DNA from: Aegilops tauschii subsp. strangulata
Lineage: Eukaryota; Streptophyta; Magnoliopsida; Poales; Poaceae
Direction: 5' to 3'
Assembly (NCBI RefSeq): GCF_002575655.3
Contig: NC_053040.3
Span: 362,512,267 to 362,576,266, forward strand
DNA length: 64,000 bases
The notes under the pieces: generated by a model
What the model saw: the letters and a program-made list of their open reading frames with translations, nothing else
Databases searched by the model: none
Told to the model about the DNA's origin: nothing
Program-made: the position numbers and the translations under genes
Shown here: one piece after another, positions 24,916 to 34,199 of the stretch
Position numbering within the stretch: the stretch's first letter is position 1
How the letters are laid out: every line of letters starts with the position of its first letter

Positions 24916-25913
24916 CTGGGATGGTTGTGTGTGGCAATTGAGATCATCAACTGCAGAGCTACGTTTACTGTCGCCAACTGCTGACACTGCATCCTTTAGA
25001 CCGCTGAAAAGCTTAGTGCTTATCTTCGAATTACACTAGAGCGACTTCTGTCTTTTCTTTTCAGCATTGATCAACACTGCGTCAGAGTCTGAAATACCCA
25101 TGCATAAAAAAACAATAGTGTGAGTATGGGTGAAGTGTGTGCACAATTAGTCCAGTGTAAAGGTAGCAGATAGCAGGTCGGCGAGAAATAAATGACGGGA
25201 GAAATATGATAGCTCTACAACATGCATGGCGCACTAATTACTACAGGATTATATGAAAATAACATTCGACTGAAAACAAATAGGTCAGTCCATTTTTTCT
25301 GCACCGTCCGATGTACAAAGAACGGGCAGATCACCTTCATCTACCTCCAGCCAGTCAGTGTTGACGATCTTCCTCAAAACGGCAGCGACCACCGGCCCAG
25401 TCCCCTGCCTGCGCCCTCCCCTCGACCTCACCGCACCGCCGTGCTTGGCACCGCCCCTCGGCCATCCATTCAAGCCCCGCCAACCTCCAGATCGGGCGCA
25501 AGCAGATCCTACACCCCACACCCCTATGATAGACACCGCTGCGCTGCTTCCCTGGCGAACATGTGGACTAGGTGCTCCGCGCGCCTAAGCGGGTGCTGCT
25601 TCTTTTAATTGCGGTTCGACTGACCCTGAATTGAAATCCAGGCAGGCTACTGACCTCTAGCAAAGGTGAAATAGTAAAGGGAGGAAACCTTGTGCATTTA
25701 GTATCACGAAGAAGATGCAGTAAGAAGCGCTCAACTAGTTTCTTTCGTGGGATGAATATGGTGTGAGCAGAGACGTAAGGTTTGCACGAATAAGGGAAGA
25801 GGAGTACCTCTTTCTGCTGGCAGTGCTGTGTCCTTCTGTTTTTCCAACGATCTTCTTGTGGTTCCCTTGAAAAGAGAAATTGTGGAGGGCGGTGCAGCCT
25901 TGGACGAACCCAT
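23808..25913 (-). pseudogene. Gene A: decayed multi-exon gene, paralogue of gene B
   Basis: The proposed start is ATG at 25913 in a GCCATGG context. Exon 1 (25808-25913) begins MGSSKAAPPSTISLFKG and ends in phase 1 at GTACTC. Exon 2 (24916-25088) starts in matching phase (acceptor TTTCAG), is Lys-rich (NAEKKRQKSL), then meets an in-frame TAG and continues open to donor GTGC. Exon 3 (24535-24687, 51 codons) and exon 4 (23808-23957, 50 codons) are both phase 0 and Ser/Pro/Asp rich. Exons 2 and 3 end in related residues (KRSSAVDD and QRSSLVDD), so they are duplicates. Gene B has the same exon-1/exon-2 phase and an acidic/basic exon 2. Its 3' part is lost behind the LARD and gypsy element. Biochemical function is unknown; with the stop in exon 2 I call it a pseudogene. 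Confidence 0.5.
25285..25536 (-). other. Possible extra or alternative exon in gene A intron 1
   Basis: A GC-rich 83-codon frame ends VLRKIVNTDWLEVDEGDLP and a few more residues before a stop. It lies inside the inferred first intron. The C-terminal half looks protein-like, but no splice partner in the correct phase is obvious, so it may be only a GC-rich intron block. Confidence 0.2.
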
Positions 25914-26129
25914 GGCCAAGTTGTTGAGTGTGGTGCGGTGGCCGTCTGTCGGCGGCGGGGAAGCAGATCCGAGGCGGCGAACGACGGAGTAGCGGGAACA
26001 GCTGCGGTGCGGTGGACGGTTGCGACAGTGGAGCGGCTGCAGCGAGGCGCATGACGGTGTGGTCAGAGTAGTTCTGGTACGGCGCACGTCGGCGTCGGCG
26101 TCGTGGAGGCAGCTCTACCTCGGCTTCAG

Positions 26130-26620
26130 CTGCTAAGTCCTTGAGGGCGTTGCGGTTGCGGTTGCGTTGGACGACGACGTCGGGGTACCGGCTCCGGCGT
26201 GATGGAGGAGGGCGACGGTGGATTGGGCGCTATGGGGTGGAGGACGGAGGAGGCTGGGGTTTCGCGGCTGGTGGAGAGGGTGTTTTGGTGCCCACGGAGT
26301 ATGAATGGGAAAACGGAGGGAGGCGGGGAACTAAGGGGAACAATGTTTCGGTTTGGGACGCGCTTGTTTGAAATTTGGGGAAAGTTACAAACTTTGCCTC
26401 CATCTAAAATTTCGGACATATTGCGGGTTGGGGGTAGGACAGTAATCTCAGGTGTCCCAAATGTGGGCGGGATAGATTTTGGCTGAGCGCATGGGTGTTT
26501 AGGCGCCCACGGCGTATGAATGCCTCTCGAAGGCGGTTGAGACTGGCGTCTTGGTGAAGTTACAAACCTACCCCGGTTTAGACCTTTGGACATCGGGTTG
26601 ATAGGCTACACGGGCCAGAG
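26130..26620 (-). promoter_or_regulatory. Gene A upstream region with repeated blocks shared with gene B
   Basis: Read on minus, the block CATTCATAC.CCGTGGGC.CC occurs twice (26288-26310 and 26501-26522). Each is associated with a GTTACAAAC... or CAAACTTTGCC-type sequence and followed by a pyrimidine-rich leader. The same blocks occur four times upstream of gene B (59001-59460). The long minus frame through here (26126-26593) is Pro/Arg-rich, out of frame with exon 1, and I treat it as leader rather than coding. Confidence 0.45.
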
Positions 26621-27415
26621 TCAGGATAGTAATTTCCTACCACCAAACATTAGTCTCGCGCGGTTTCGGGTGACCAGAGGCTTATTTGGCGCTTCGTTCA
26701 ATATTTGGGAGCAGAAGCATTAACGTTTTCGGTTCTCTTCAATTGAACATTCAGGATTTGTCAAACTTCACAAATCTTTACTCTTGAAAATCCTAAAGCT
26801 ACGATTATTTTAGAATGGAGGTGGTACATTTGAATATACATTGTACATGAGTATATATTAAAAAATATGCAACTTACCTCAGTTCATGCATGGTTCCAGG
26901 TATAATTTCCTTGGTTGCAAAAAAAAAGTTAGACATGCGTATGAATATATATAGCATGTTCAAACGCACAACAAAGATTGATGCCCCCTTTTACATCTGA
27001 TTTACAAATGCCATTATCTCGAGTTCAAATAGATGAATGCACTTCCTATGAATTCGAATCTTTGAACCCCCTTTATGTTGAATTCGACATGTATTCTATT
27101 TCGTAGCTAGCAATTTGGAATGTATCCATGCAAGTGACAAATGTATAAAGTGCTTCACACTAACAACATGGAGTGCACTAATTAATGTTTATATATGAAT
27201 TGCAAAAGAATCCATTGCCTGTATTTCAAACCGCTCTCACTCTATGGATCGATAATATGAAATAAACACATGCACATGCTAGAATTCAATAGATTATGGG
27301 TGTCTGATAGACCGATTTTCGTCCATACAAAATTTGCAAAATTCATGGTCTCATCCAAAAATAATACTGCCATTTATATTTTAATTTAATGCGTAGAACA
27401 ACCTTTTACACGTAG
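26621..27415. other. AT-rich intergenic sequence, nothing recognised
   Basis: No coding frame, transposon terminus or tandem repeat stands out on either strand. Confidence 0.5.
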
Positions 27416-27790
27416 ATGCACTATGCCTCGGCCCGTTCTCACAAACGCGCTATATATCTCTCTATCTACCGCATAAGTGCACACACTTTATATGCATCGG
27501 CATTTCTCTTTCACACATGCTCACAATCTCTCTCGGGGTGTCGGAGAGTCTCACGCACATGCTCTCTTTGTATCTCTCTCTCTCTTTCTGACTACTATGT
27601 ACCACTCTTTTCACTAATCTCAGTTGGAAAACACTATTTCTCTCACATGCATATATACACACGCACGGTCTCTACTAGCCCTCTATACGCACATATATGT
27701 GCCTACCTGTCTCGCGCACGCACATTATCTTTAGGCCTCTCTCGCACACATTGCCCCCCCCCCCCAGACACACCTCTCTCTTAGTAGTTG
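27416..27790. repeat. CT/CA-rich low-complexity tract
   Basis: Runs of CTCTCTCT, CACACA and a poly-C run near 27752-27765 dominate. The 122-codon plus frame here is Ser/Leu/His-rich simple-sequence translation, not a gene. Confidence 0.6.
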
Positions 27791-28479
27791 GCAGATATGA
27801 TTCCATCATATCATTCGGTAGGATATCCCTGACTGTTAGGCTGGATGGTAATACGAGGCAAAGTTTTACCCTAGTTTGGACCCTTGCAGTTGAGGAAAAA
27901 GCCTACTCCTGGTACTGTATATTAGTGATAGGGGTGTGTACAAAGTACACGTGAATACCAGGCATTGTGCGTGTGTGTATACTATCGACGCACTAGCCCC
28001 CAAGCTTCTATAACATACTGGGGCCCTAGGGTTACAAATCATATATAGTCGGCTTATCACCAATGGGGATAGAGTCCTCCGTGACTCTGGTAGCTAGCTT
28101 CGTGTTGTACGCCGAGTCCTCCACATGGGTCTTCATATAACGCGTCTCGATCCAACCTATGTGGCGTAGGATGGAACCGACCCATGAGTCCTCATGTTGA
28201 CCCACCACATTTATAAATGATGTGCCCACCACACCACACACGCAATCAGCCACTAAGAAAATAAGCATATACAATAGTACAATGTTATACATGAAAGTTA
28301 ATTGCATAGTGCATCCAAAAATATTTGTTCTGCATTGTGAATGTTTATATATTCTCCTAAAATTTTAGTCACGGGAAAGAGAAACGAAGGGCATATCTCT
28401 CCTTGTCTCCACGGGACATCCCCTCTTTCTACACCACTTTCACATACACACACAAACTATCTCTCGGCCCTCTAAAAGT

Positions 28480-28780
28480 ATGCATGCCCACGACACATTC
28501 ACGCATGACGGTCACTGTATTTCAAGCTAAAGCACTATACGGTCACTGGAGTTCAGAATATGCTCATTACGGTCACTGTATACATTCTCGTGGTGATCAT
28601 ACTGTATCTAGCTCACAATACGTTTCCGTATTTTCTTGATGACACTGACGGACTTTGCATTTGATGCGTGCTCCGTATTTTGTTGACGACACTTACAGTC
28701 ATTGTATTTGAAGCGAAAGCACGATATGGTCACTGGACTTCAGAATAAGCTCATCACGGTCACCACATACATTATGTCGT
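28480..28780. repeat. Dispersed CGGTCACTG repeats
   Basis: The block TACGGTCACTG recurs near 28508, 28538, 28568, 28723 and 28755, often with TCAGAATA.GCTCAT and TCCGTATTTT.TTGA.GACAC after it. The same block recurs downstream in the 29097-29445 duplication, so a degenerate local tandem array spans the SINE insertion. Confidence 0.5.
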
Positions 28781-28794
28781 GCTAACCAACATGT

Positions 28795-29082
28795 GGTTGG
28801 ATGGTTAGGAGGACAGCGGTTTCTCGAGCCCACCAGGGTTAAAGTCCCGGTACTCGCATTTATCCTGGGTTAATTTTAGTATTTTCCAGCGATGTGCGTT
28901 CAATGGGAGGAGACGTTCCACTCGACTACGAGGAACCTATGGTGACTTCGTAAAATCTCAAGATCATATGCTGGCTCACTCTCTCGAAGGTGCTCATAGG
29001 GGTAGGGTGTGCGTGTGTGCGCTTATAGCGGTGAGTGCTTGCGCGTATATATGAGCCCTTGCGTCTGTACCGTGTAAAAAAA
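28795..29082 (+). mobile_element. tRNA-derived SINE-like element (Au-SINE-like)
   Basis: The head has a pol III A-box-like GGTTGGATGGTTAGG and a B-box-like GGGTTAAAGTCCCGG. The body (GGTGCTCATAGGGGTAGGG, GTGAGTG.TTGCGCGTATA) is typical of grass tRNA-related SINEs, and the tail is poly-A (29076-29082). ACATGT occurs on both sides (28789-28794, 29084-29089), a possible short target duplication. At about 290 bp it is longer than the canonical Au SINE as I recall it, so exact family is unsure. Confidence 0.6.
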
Positions 29083-29096
29083 TACATGTCATGATT

Positions 29097-29445
29097 ATAC
29101 GGTCACTGGCTCACCCGTACAACTCCGTATTTTGTTGATGACACAATCAATTAACCAGTCAAATGTTCCACGTGGCGCAACTAGTGTTGCACCATCGGGG
29201 CGCGTAACCATGGGGCCCACCTGTTAGCCCGTATATGAAAGAAAGAAATGGTAGTTTGAGTCTGTACTGTGTTAATAAAATACATTTTAGGGTGATAATA
29301 CGGTCACTGGCTCACCATACAGCTCCGTAATTTGTTGATGACACGATCAATTGACCAGTCAAACGGTCCACATTCAGCAGCGCACATTACCATAGGGCCC
29401 ACCCGTCAGCGCGTATATGAAGGACAGAAATGGTAATAAATTAGT
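29097..29445. repeat. About 200-bp direct duplication
   Basis: ATACGGTCACTGGCTCACC starts copies at about 29097 and 29298. Both continue with ...CTCCGTA.TTTGTTGATGACAC, ATCAATT.ACCAGTCAAA, GGGCCCACC and GCGTATATGAA. Confidence 0.7.
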
Positions 29446-29479
29446 GGTCGGTGGGTACTCGAAGTCGTGAGACCTCTGG

Positions 29480-29755
29480 TTGGCAGTCGCCGGCGGTGGG
29501 GGGCGCGTTGATTGGGCGGTGGGGTGGGGATCGCCGGAGAAAAAGCTTGGTGCGGGGGGGCCTAGAGGGATAGCCAGTGCGTCGGCAGACCGGCAGTGGG
29601 GAGTGGTTTCGGGGCGGGCGGGGCGGCGTCACGGCGCGGGCCGGCCGCGGGCGCGGGGGCCGGCGGTTCGGCCGGTGGTGGCTGGCGGCTTAGGGGTGGA
29701 GTTTGATGATAAACTTCAGGCCCTTGATTTCGTATCCAACGGCTGGAAAATCTAA
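29480..29755. other. GC-rich block of unknown nature
   Basis: A 91-codon plus frame is Gly/Arg-rich and low complexity. No motif is recognised. It could be a 5' leader or CpG-rich transposon fragment. Confidence 0.3.
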
Positions 29756-29794
29756 TGACCAGAGATGAAAAAGTCAGTCAACTAACGTGTAGCC

Positions 29795-30035
29795 TCACCC
29801 CGCACGTACACATGCACGCACACATGCAGGCGTGCAACACTAACACGTACACATAACGAACACACGCACGCATGCAGGCGTGCAACACTAACACATACAC
29901 ATGCACTCACGAACACACGCACGTACGCACACATGCATGCAACACTGAAACGTACCCTTGCACGCACGCAACACTCGCACGCCTGCATGCACACAGCACA
30001 CGACGCAAGACACACGCTCAACCTATACGTGCATG
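29795..30035. repeat. ACGCACGCATGCA-type minisatellite
   Basis: GCAGGCGTGCAACACTAACAC and shortened forms (GCATGCAACACTGAAAC, ACGCAACACTCGCAC) recur about every 50-60 bases, embedded in CAC/TGCA-rich sequence. Confidence 0.7.
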
Positions 30036-30229
30036 CACGCTTTGTTAAGGACATGGATTGTTACGGGTATTAATCAATCTTATCTATGATAAGCAGAACA
30101 TTGATGTTTGCAGCGGCCTTTATGAATCACAACGTATCGAACGGGCTATCAACATAGTAGGCTTATCTACATGAAAAGGATGACGTCACAGTCAATGAAC
30201 AATCATCGGTTTATGAAATGCCCGCTTCT

Positions 30230-30640
30230 GACCGCCCTGGCCCACCAAAGGTTCCTCTGCTGTGCGCTGCCTGCGTTGGGTCACTGACATGCAGGCCATG
30301 TACCCAAAGAGCCCACACGTCAGTGGAAGAACGGAGCGGTGTCCTACGTCAGAGTCGAGGGCCCCACTCGCTGCACGCCCGACTGAACACGCCTCCTTGC
30401 CGCATTCAAACGCCTCCATGAAACCCGCCCGTGTGGAAGCCGAGAAACCCACTCTGGACACACGTCCGTTCATGACCGGGCCGGCATTAAATGCAACGCC
30501 GGTCGAGCTCCTCCCATCCGCCGTCTATTTAATCTCCTATTTAAACGAGGCAAACACCGGCCAAGAGTCGCACACCTCCGCCGCTCCCCTATCTCCTCCT
30601 TCACCATTTTGTCCACTCTTACAATGGCTTACAAAGAGTA
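30230..30640 (+). promoter_or_regulatory. Promoter-like region leading to a very short ORF
   Basis: Sequence with CACGTCAGT-type motifs leads into TATA-like CTATTTAATCTCCTATTTAAA (30524-30544), a pyrimidine-rich leader, and an ATG at about 30624 that reads only five codons (MAYKE) before TAG. It looks like a genuine grass promoter whose gene was lost or broken at once. No downstream coding region is recognised. Confidence 0.3.
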
Positions 30641-31156
30641 GTTATTCCGCACAAGCCATTTGTCTAGGTTTGTATCTCTCACACACACCCACGTTGGTGG
30701 GGGACGTGCATGAAGAGGAGAGGTGCACGCACGGCGCACGTACTCCCGTCTCTTTCCCAACCACACCCGCGCGGGTACATGGTGGAGCTCATTTCTGTAC
30801 GAAAAGGCAGCCCACGTGGTAATTTGACCGTGTACTGGTTGTCCACTTGGTGGAGGGAGGATCGTCTACCACGGGTGAACAAACAAATTGCGACCTGACG
30901 CGTTATGTTAAAAAATAAGCAAACCATGTGGGGCCTACCTTAGAGGCAAGGCTCTATACTCTGGAGTACTTTTGATGTATCCCGTCAACTCGCAGAATGA
31001 GGAGAAGCTTGCTTAGTACGCCGTCTCCCCCGCCCACGGGCACGATGGCTCGCAGGATGAGGTTAAGCTTGCTTACTAGTAGTAGTACTGTACGCCTTAC
31101 GCCCGCTCCCTCGCCCACGCGCCCGGTGGCTCGCAGGACGAGGAGAAAATTTTACT

Positions 31157-31420
31157 ACTCCCTCCGTTTACTCCTCGTCCCTACTACCTTGGTTAGAGAG
31201 ATTATCATATTGTTTGGAATATATATGTCCTTTAGTACTCCCTCCATTTACTTATACAAGGCCACTATAAAAAAAATACATTTTGCATCTATACAAGGCC
31301 ACAAATAGTAATCGAGACAAAAGTTACTACTCCCTCCTTTCCAGTTTATGGCTCAATTTCAAAATCTCTCCAACCAAGGTAGACGGTGAGTGGTCGAATT
31401 AATTTTTTACTCCTAGTTTG
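31157..31420. mobile_element. Fragments of Stowaway-type MITEs
   Basis: Three terminus-like starts (TACTCCCTCCGTTTAC, TACTCCCTCCATTTAC, TACTCCCTCCTTTCC) lie at about 31160, 31234 and 31330 without matching right ends. Internal ACAAGGCCAC and CTCTCCAACCAAGGTAGAC strings are typical of cereal Stowaway families. They look like truncated, abutting copies. Confidence 0.5.
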
Positions 31421-31949
31421 CACAAGTAATTAGTACGCTCGTTTTTCTCAAGAAGTTATGTTTACCGAGGCATTAATTAGAACGAATGCATGAATGACCA
31501 CTAAATTTCCATGAACTTCTACATGCATGGTGAGTTTTCTCTTGACACGGCTTGCATCGGGTGATCAAACGCACCTCGAAATCCAACATGTGATGGTACT
31601 ACTACTAGTAGTAGAATTGAGACTTATAAAACGGAAAAACGAATGTTTTTTAGATGAGCCCTATAAACCCTAGTGGGTACGTACTCCGTAAAATCAGATT
31701 TTCCCAAAACTAAGTCGCTCAACCTTTATTTGCTTGTTTCCCTTCCTGCCTCCTTGCCTCGAACAGACTATGCCAAACTACCCTGCCTGCCGCGTGGGAA
31801 AAGACCCGCCCTCGCCTTTTTTTAGTCCGGGTTTGTATCAATGGATCGCGCAAAGCAGCAAAAACCCAAGCCGTGTCTTGTACTCCTCCGACGACGCCCG
31901 CTTTCATGAATTCTGTACTTCCTGTCGCCGACATGTGGGACATATAGCA

Positions 31950-32820
31950 ACCGGGTCGACGTGTCAAGCACCAAATAACAGTGCAGAACAGCAGGGGGAT
32001 GCACCCCAGTCGTACCGCCCCGGTAGTAGTAGTAATGAGCAATGAGACGTCAAATCACAATGTCGCACCTTCCTAGACGGACGAAGCAACCATTATTTCA
32101 CACTTCGGTTCACCATCATCTCAAACCACGTAGTATTGCTTTTTCCTCAAGAGGGACACGCGCATCGCCTTGGTATATCATGACACGTGGGACCGCATGA
32201 CAGGCCATGCTCCCCTGCCGATCGCTCGGTAAAATCACCTCAGTTTTACTACTATACTTCCTCTGTATCGGTTTACATGGCATGCATGTCGTTCTAGGTT
32301 GACAATTTAATAGGCTATATATGTGATGAACATTATATTTTTAGAAACTACATCCGCTTAATAATCCAATGATATACTTTTGTGACATAGTAACTCAGAT
32401 TTAGTTAGTCAAATGGATGACCTAGAACTACATGCACGCCCTATAAACCGAGACGTCTAAAAAAATGAGACGGAGAGGGTAGTTCAGTACGTATCTCTTT
32501 AGATCAATATAGTCGGGATTCACCAAGGAGCAAAACCAAGTGGTAGGCTGCACCTGTCGTGTTGGCGTAGCGACTCAAGCAGGGTCAGTCCGCACACGAA
32601 ATGGCGACACACTTAACAGGACCCCTTTGGCCGACATGTGGCTCATCCACCGTCCTGTTCCACGTGCGATGCACCAAATTACAGTTTGGAGCAGCGGTTG
32701 GAATTGGAGGCACCCCAGTCATAGCACCGTAGTAGTAGAAAATGAGCGATGAGGGGTCAAATCACAAAGCCCCACCTTTCCTGCATTAAGCTGGACGGAC
32801 GAAGCAACCATCATTTCACT
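31950..32820. repeat. Local duplication flanking a MITE
   Basis: Segments 31965-32100 and 32667-32815 share CACCAAAT.ACAGT, CACCCCAGTC.TA, GTAGTAGTA, GTCAAATCACAA and GGACGGACGAAGCAACCAT. They are diverged direct copies on each side of the Stowaway element. Confidence 0.6.
32257..32479. mobile_element. Stowaway MITE (223 bp)
   Basis: The left end CTTCCTCTGTATCGGTTTA and right end TAAACCGAGACGTCT...GAGACGGAGAGGG are inverted. The inversion continues inward (TTCTAGGTTGACAATTTAA opposite GTCAAATGGATGACCTAGAA), so the whole element can fold back. It is flanked by TA/TA (32255-32256, 32480-32481), the Stowaway target duplication. Confidence 0.8.
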
Positions 32821-33819
32821 CTAGGGCGCAAGAGCATAAAGAAAAGAGAAAACCAATGATGCGTGCGGCAGCTACCTAGGGCACCCTAGGGTAGGGGTCT
32901 CCACTACAGATCTTTTTTTTGAAAGCGCTTCCGCTACAAATTGGCTTCTCCCTCGTCCTCTTGAAGAAAACCGATGATGCGTGCGGCGATAGGGTTTGTA
33001 GGAGTACTACTAGGGAGTGCGGGGCCACGTCGTAGTAAATGGAAGAGGGATTGAGTTCGAGTCGACGCCTTAAATATGTGTGGGCTGCTTGGTTTTAGGG
33101 GAACGAGGCAACATTTTGGGTTCGGGGACCAGTGGAGATATAGTACGTACAAAAAATTGTGGACGTAGGTTCGACTGAAAGCCAATGATGCATGGGCCCT
33201 GCATTTTGATATACCCGAGGCCGCGTGAAGTTTGCTACTCTACTCAAAACTAGTAAGGTACACATGCATTGAATGCATGAGATTTCGAAACCAAATTATG
33301 AATAAATACACACTATAGCATGTAAAGCTTTGAGTCATATATGCATGATGTAGATGTTCGTTTAGTTCTTATAGTTCATCTCATTCAAAATCAATTAGTT
33401 TTATAAAAATGTTAAGATTCATGGGGTTGTGCATTGTAAAGCATAAAGTAAAAAAACAAATAATGGCAATTCATTTAGAAAAAAAATCAATTATGATATG
33501 GAAGATTCTAGAACAAAGGAGAAGTGCTTGTGTTTTGAGGTTTGTGCATTATGCTTAAGTTCAACCATGGAGTCTTCTAAATTGTACATGTGGCAGATCT
33601 GGTGGAATGTTGATGATATCCAATGGCCAGTAGTGCTCGGATTTGCCATCTCTGCACTGTCGGATTAGCTTCATCCAGCGACCATCTTTCAAGTTATTCG
33701 CACACTATATAGTTCTTGTGCCATAGTTGTATGTCTTGCAAAAAAGCTACTAGTGGGTTGTACTAGCTATTTAGGAATAGAAGATGTATACATGGAAGTT
33801 GTAGCGAAAGAGATGACAT

Positions 33820-34195
33820 GGAGTATCTCAATTCCTATGAGTAGGGATTGGAAAAGAGATGTCATTTGGTTGACATCATAGGAACTTTTCTATTGAATCT
33901 AGAGATGCCATGTATCTCAATTCCTATGAGGAGGGATTAGAAAAGAGATGTAATTTCGTTCATATCGTAGGAACCTTTCTATTGAATATACTCTAATGTT
34001 TATTTTCCTTTGAAATTATGGGAGTATAGGAATCCATTCATATGAACCAAGTGGCTCTAAAGCTATAGAAATGATATCATGTTTATTTCCATTGAAATGT
34101 GGAGTATATGAATCTATTCCTATGAACCAATTGGCTATAAAGGAAAAAATCCTATAAAAATCATATCATATAGAGTTCCTATGATATTCCTCCAC
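33820..34195. repeat. Degenerate duplicated block with MITE-like fold-back ends
   Basis: ATCTCAATTCCTATGAG.AGGGATT.GAAAAGAGATGT occurs at about 33825 and 33913. TTTATTT.C.TTGAAAT.TGG.AGTAT and TATGAACCAA.TGGCT follow twice (about 34001 and 34083). AT-rich blocks ending CCTCCACACCAAAGG suggest a decayed Tourist/Harbinger-like MITE with internal duplication, which is inference. Confidence 0.4.
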
Positions 34196-34199
34196 ACCA

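Noticed and set aside
26126..26593. 155-codon minus frame upstream of gene A
   Set aside because: Pro/Arg/Ser-rich leader sequence, not in phase with exon 1, and containing the promoter repeat blocks.
28793..28860. Functional tRNA gene
   Set aside because: A- and B-box-like sequences are present but no cloverleaf acceptor stem is apparent; they belong to the SINE head.
29782..30054. Cys/Val-rich 90-codon minus frame
   Set aside because: Translation of the ACGCACGCATGCA minisatellite.
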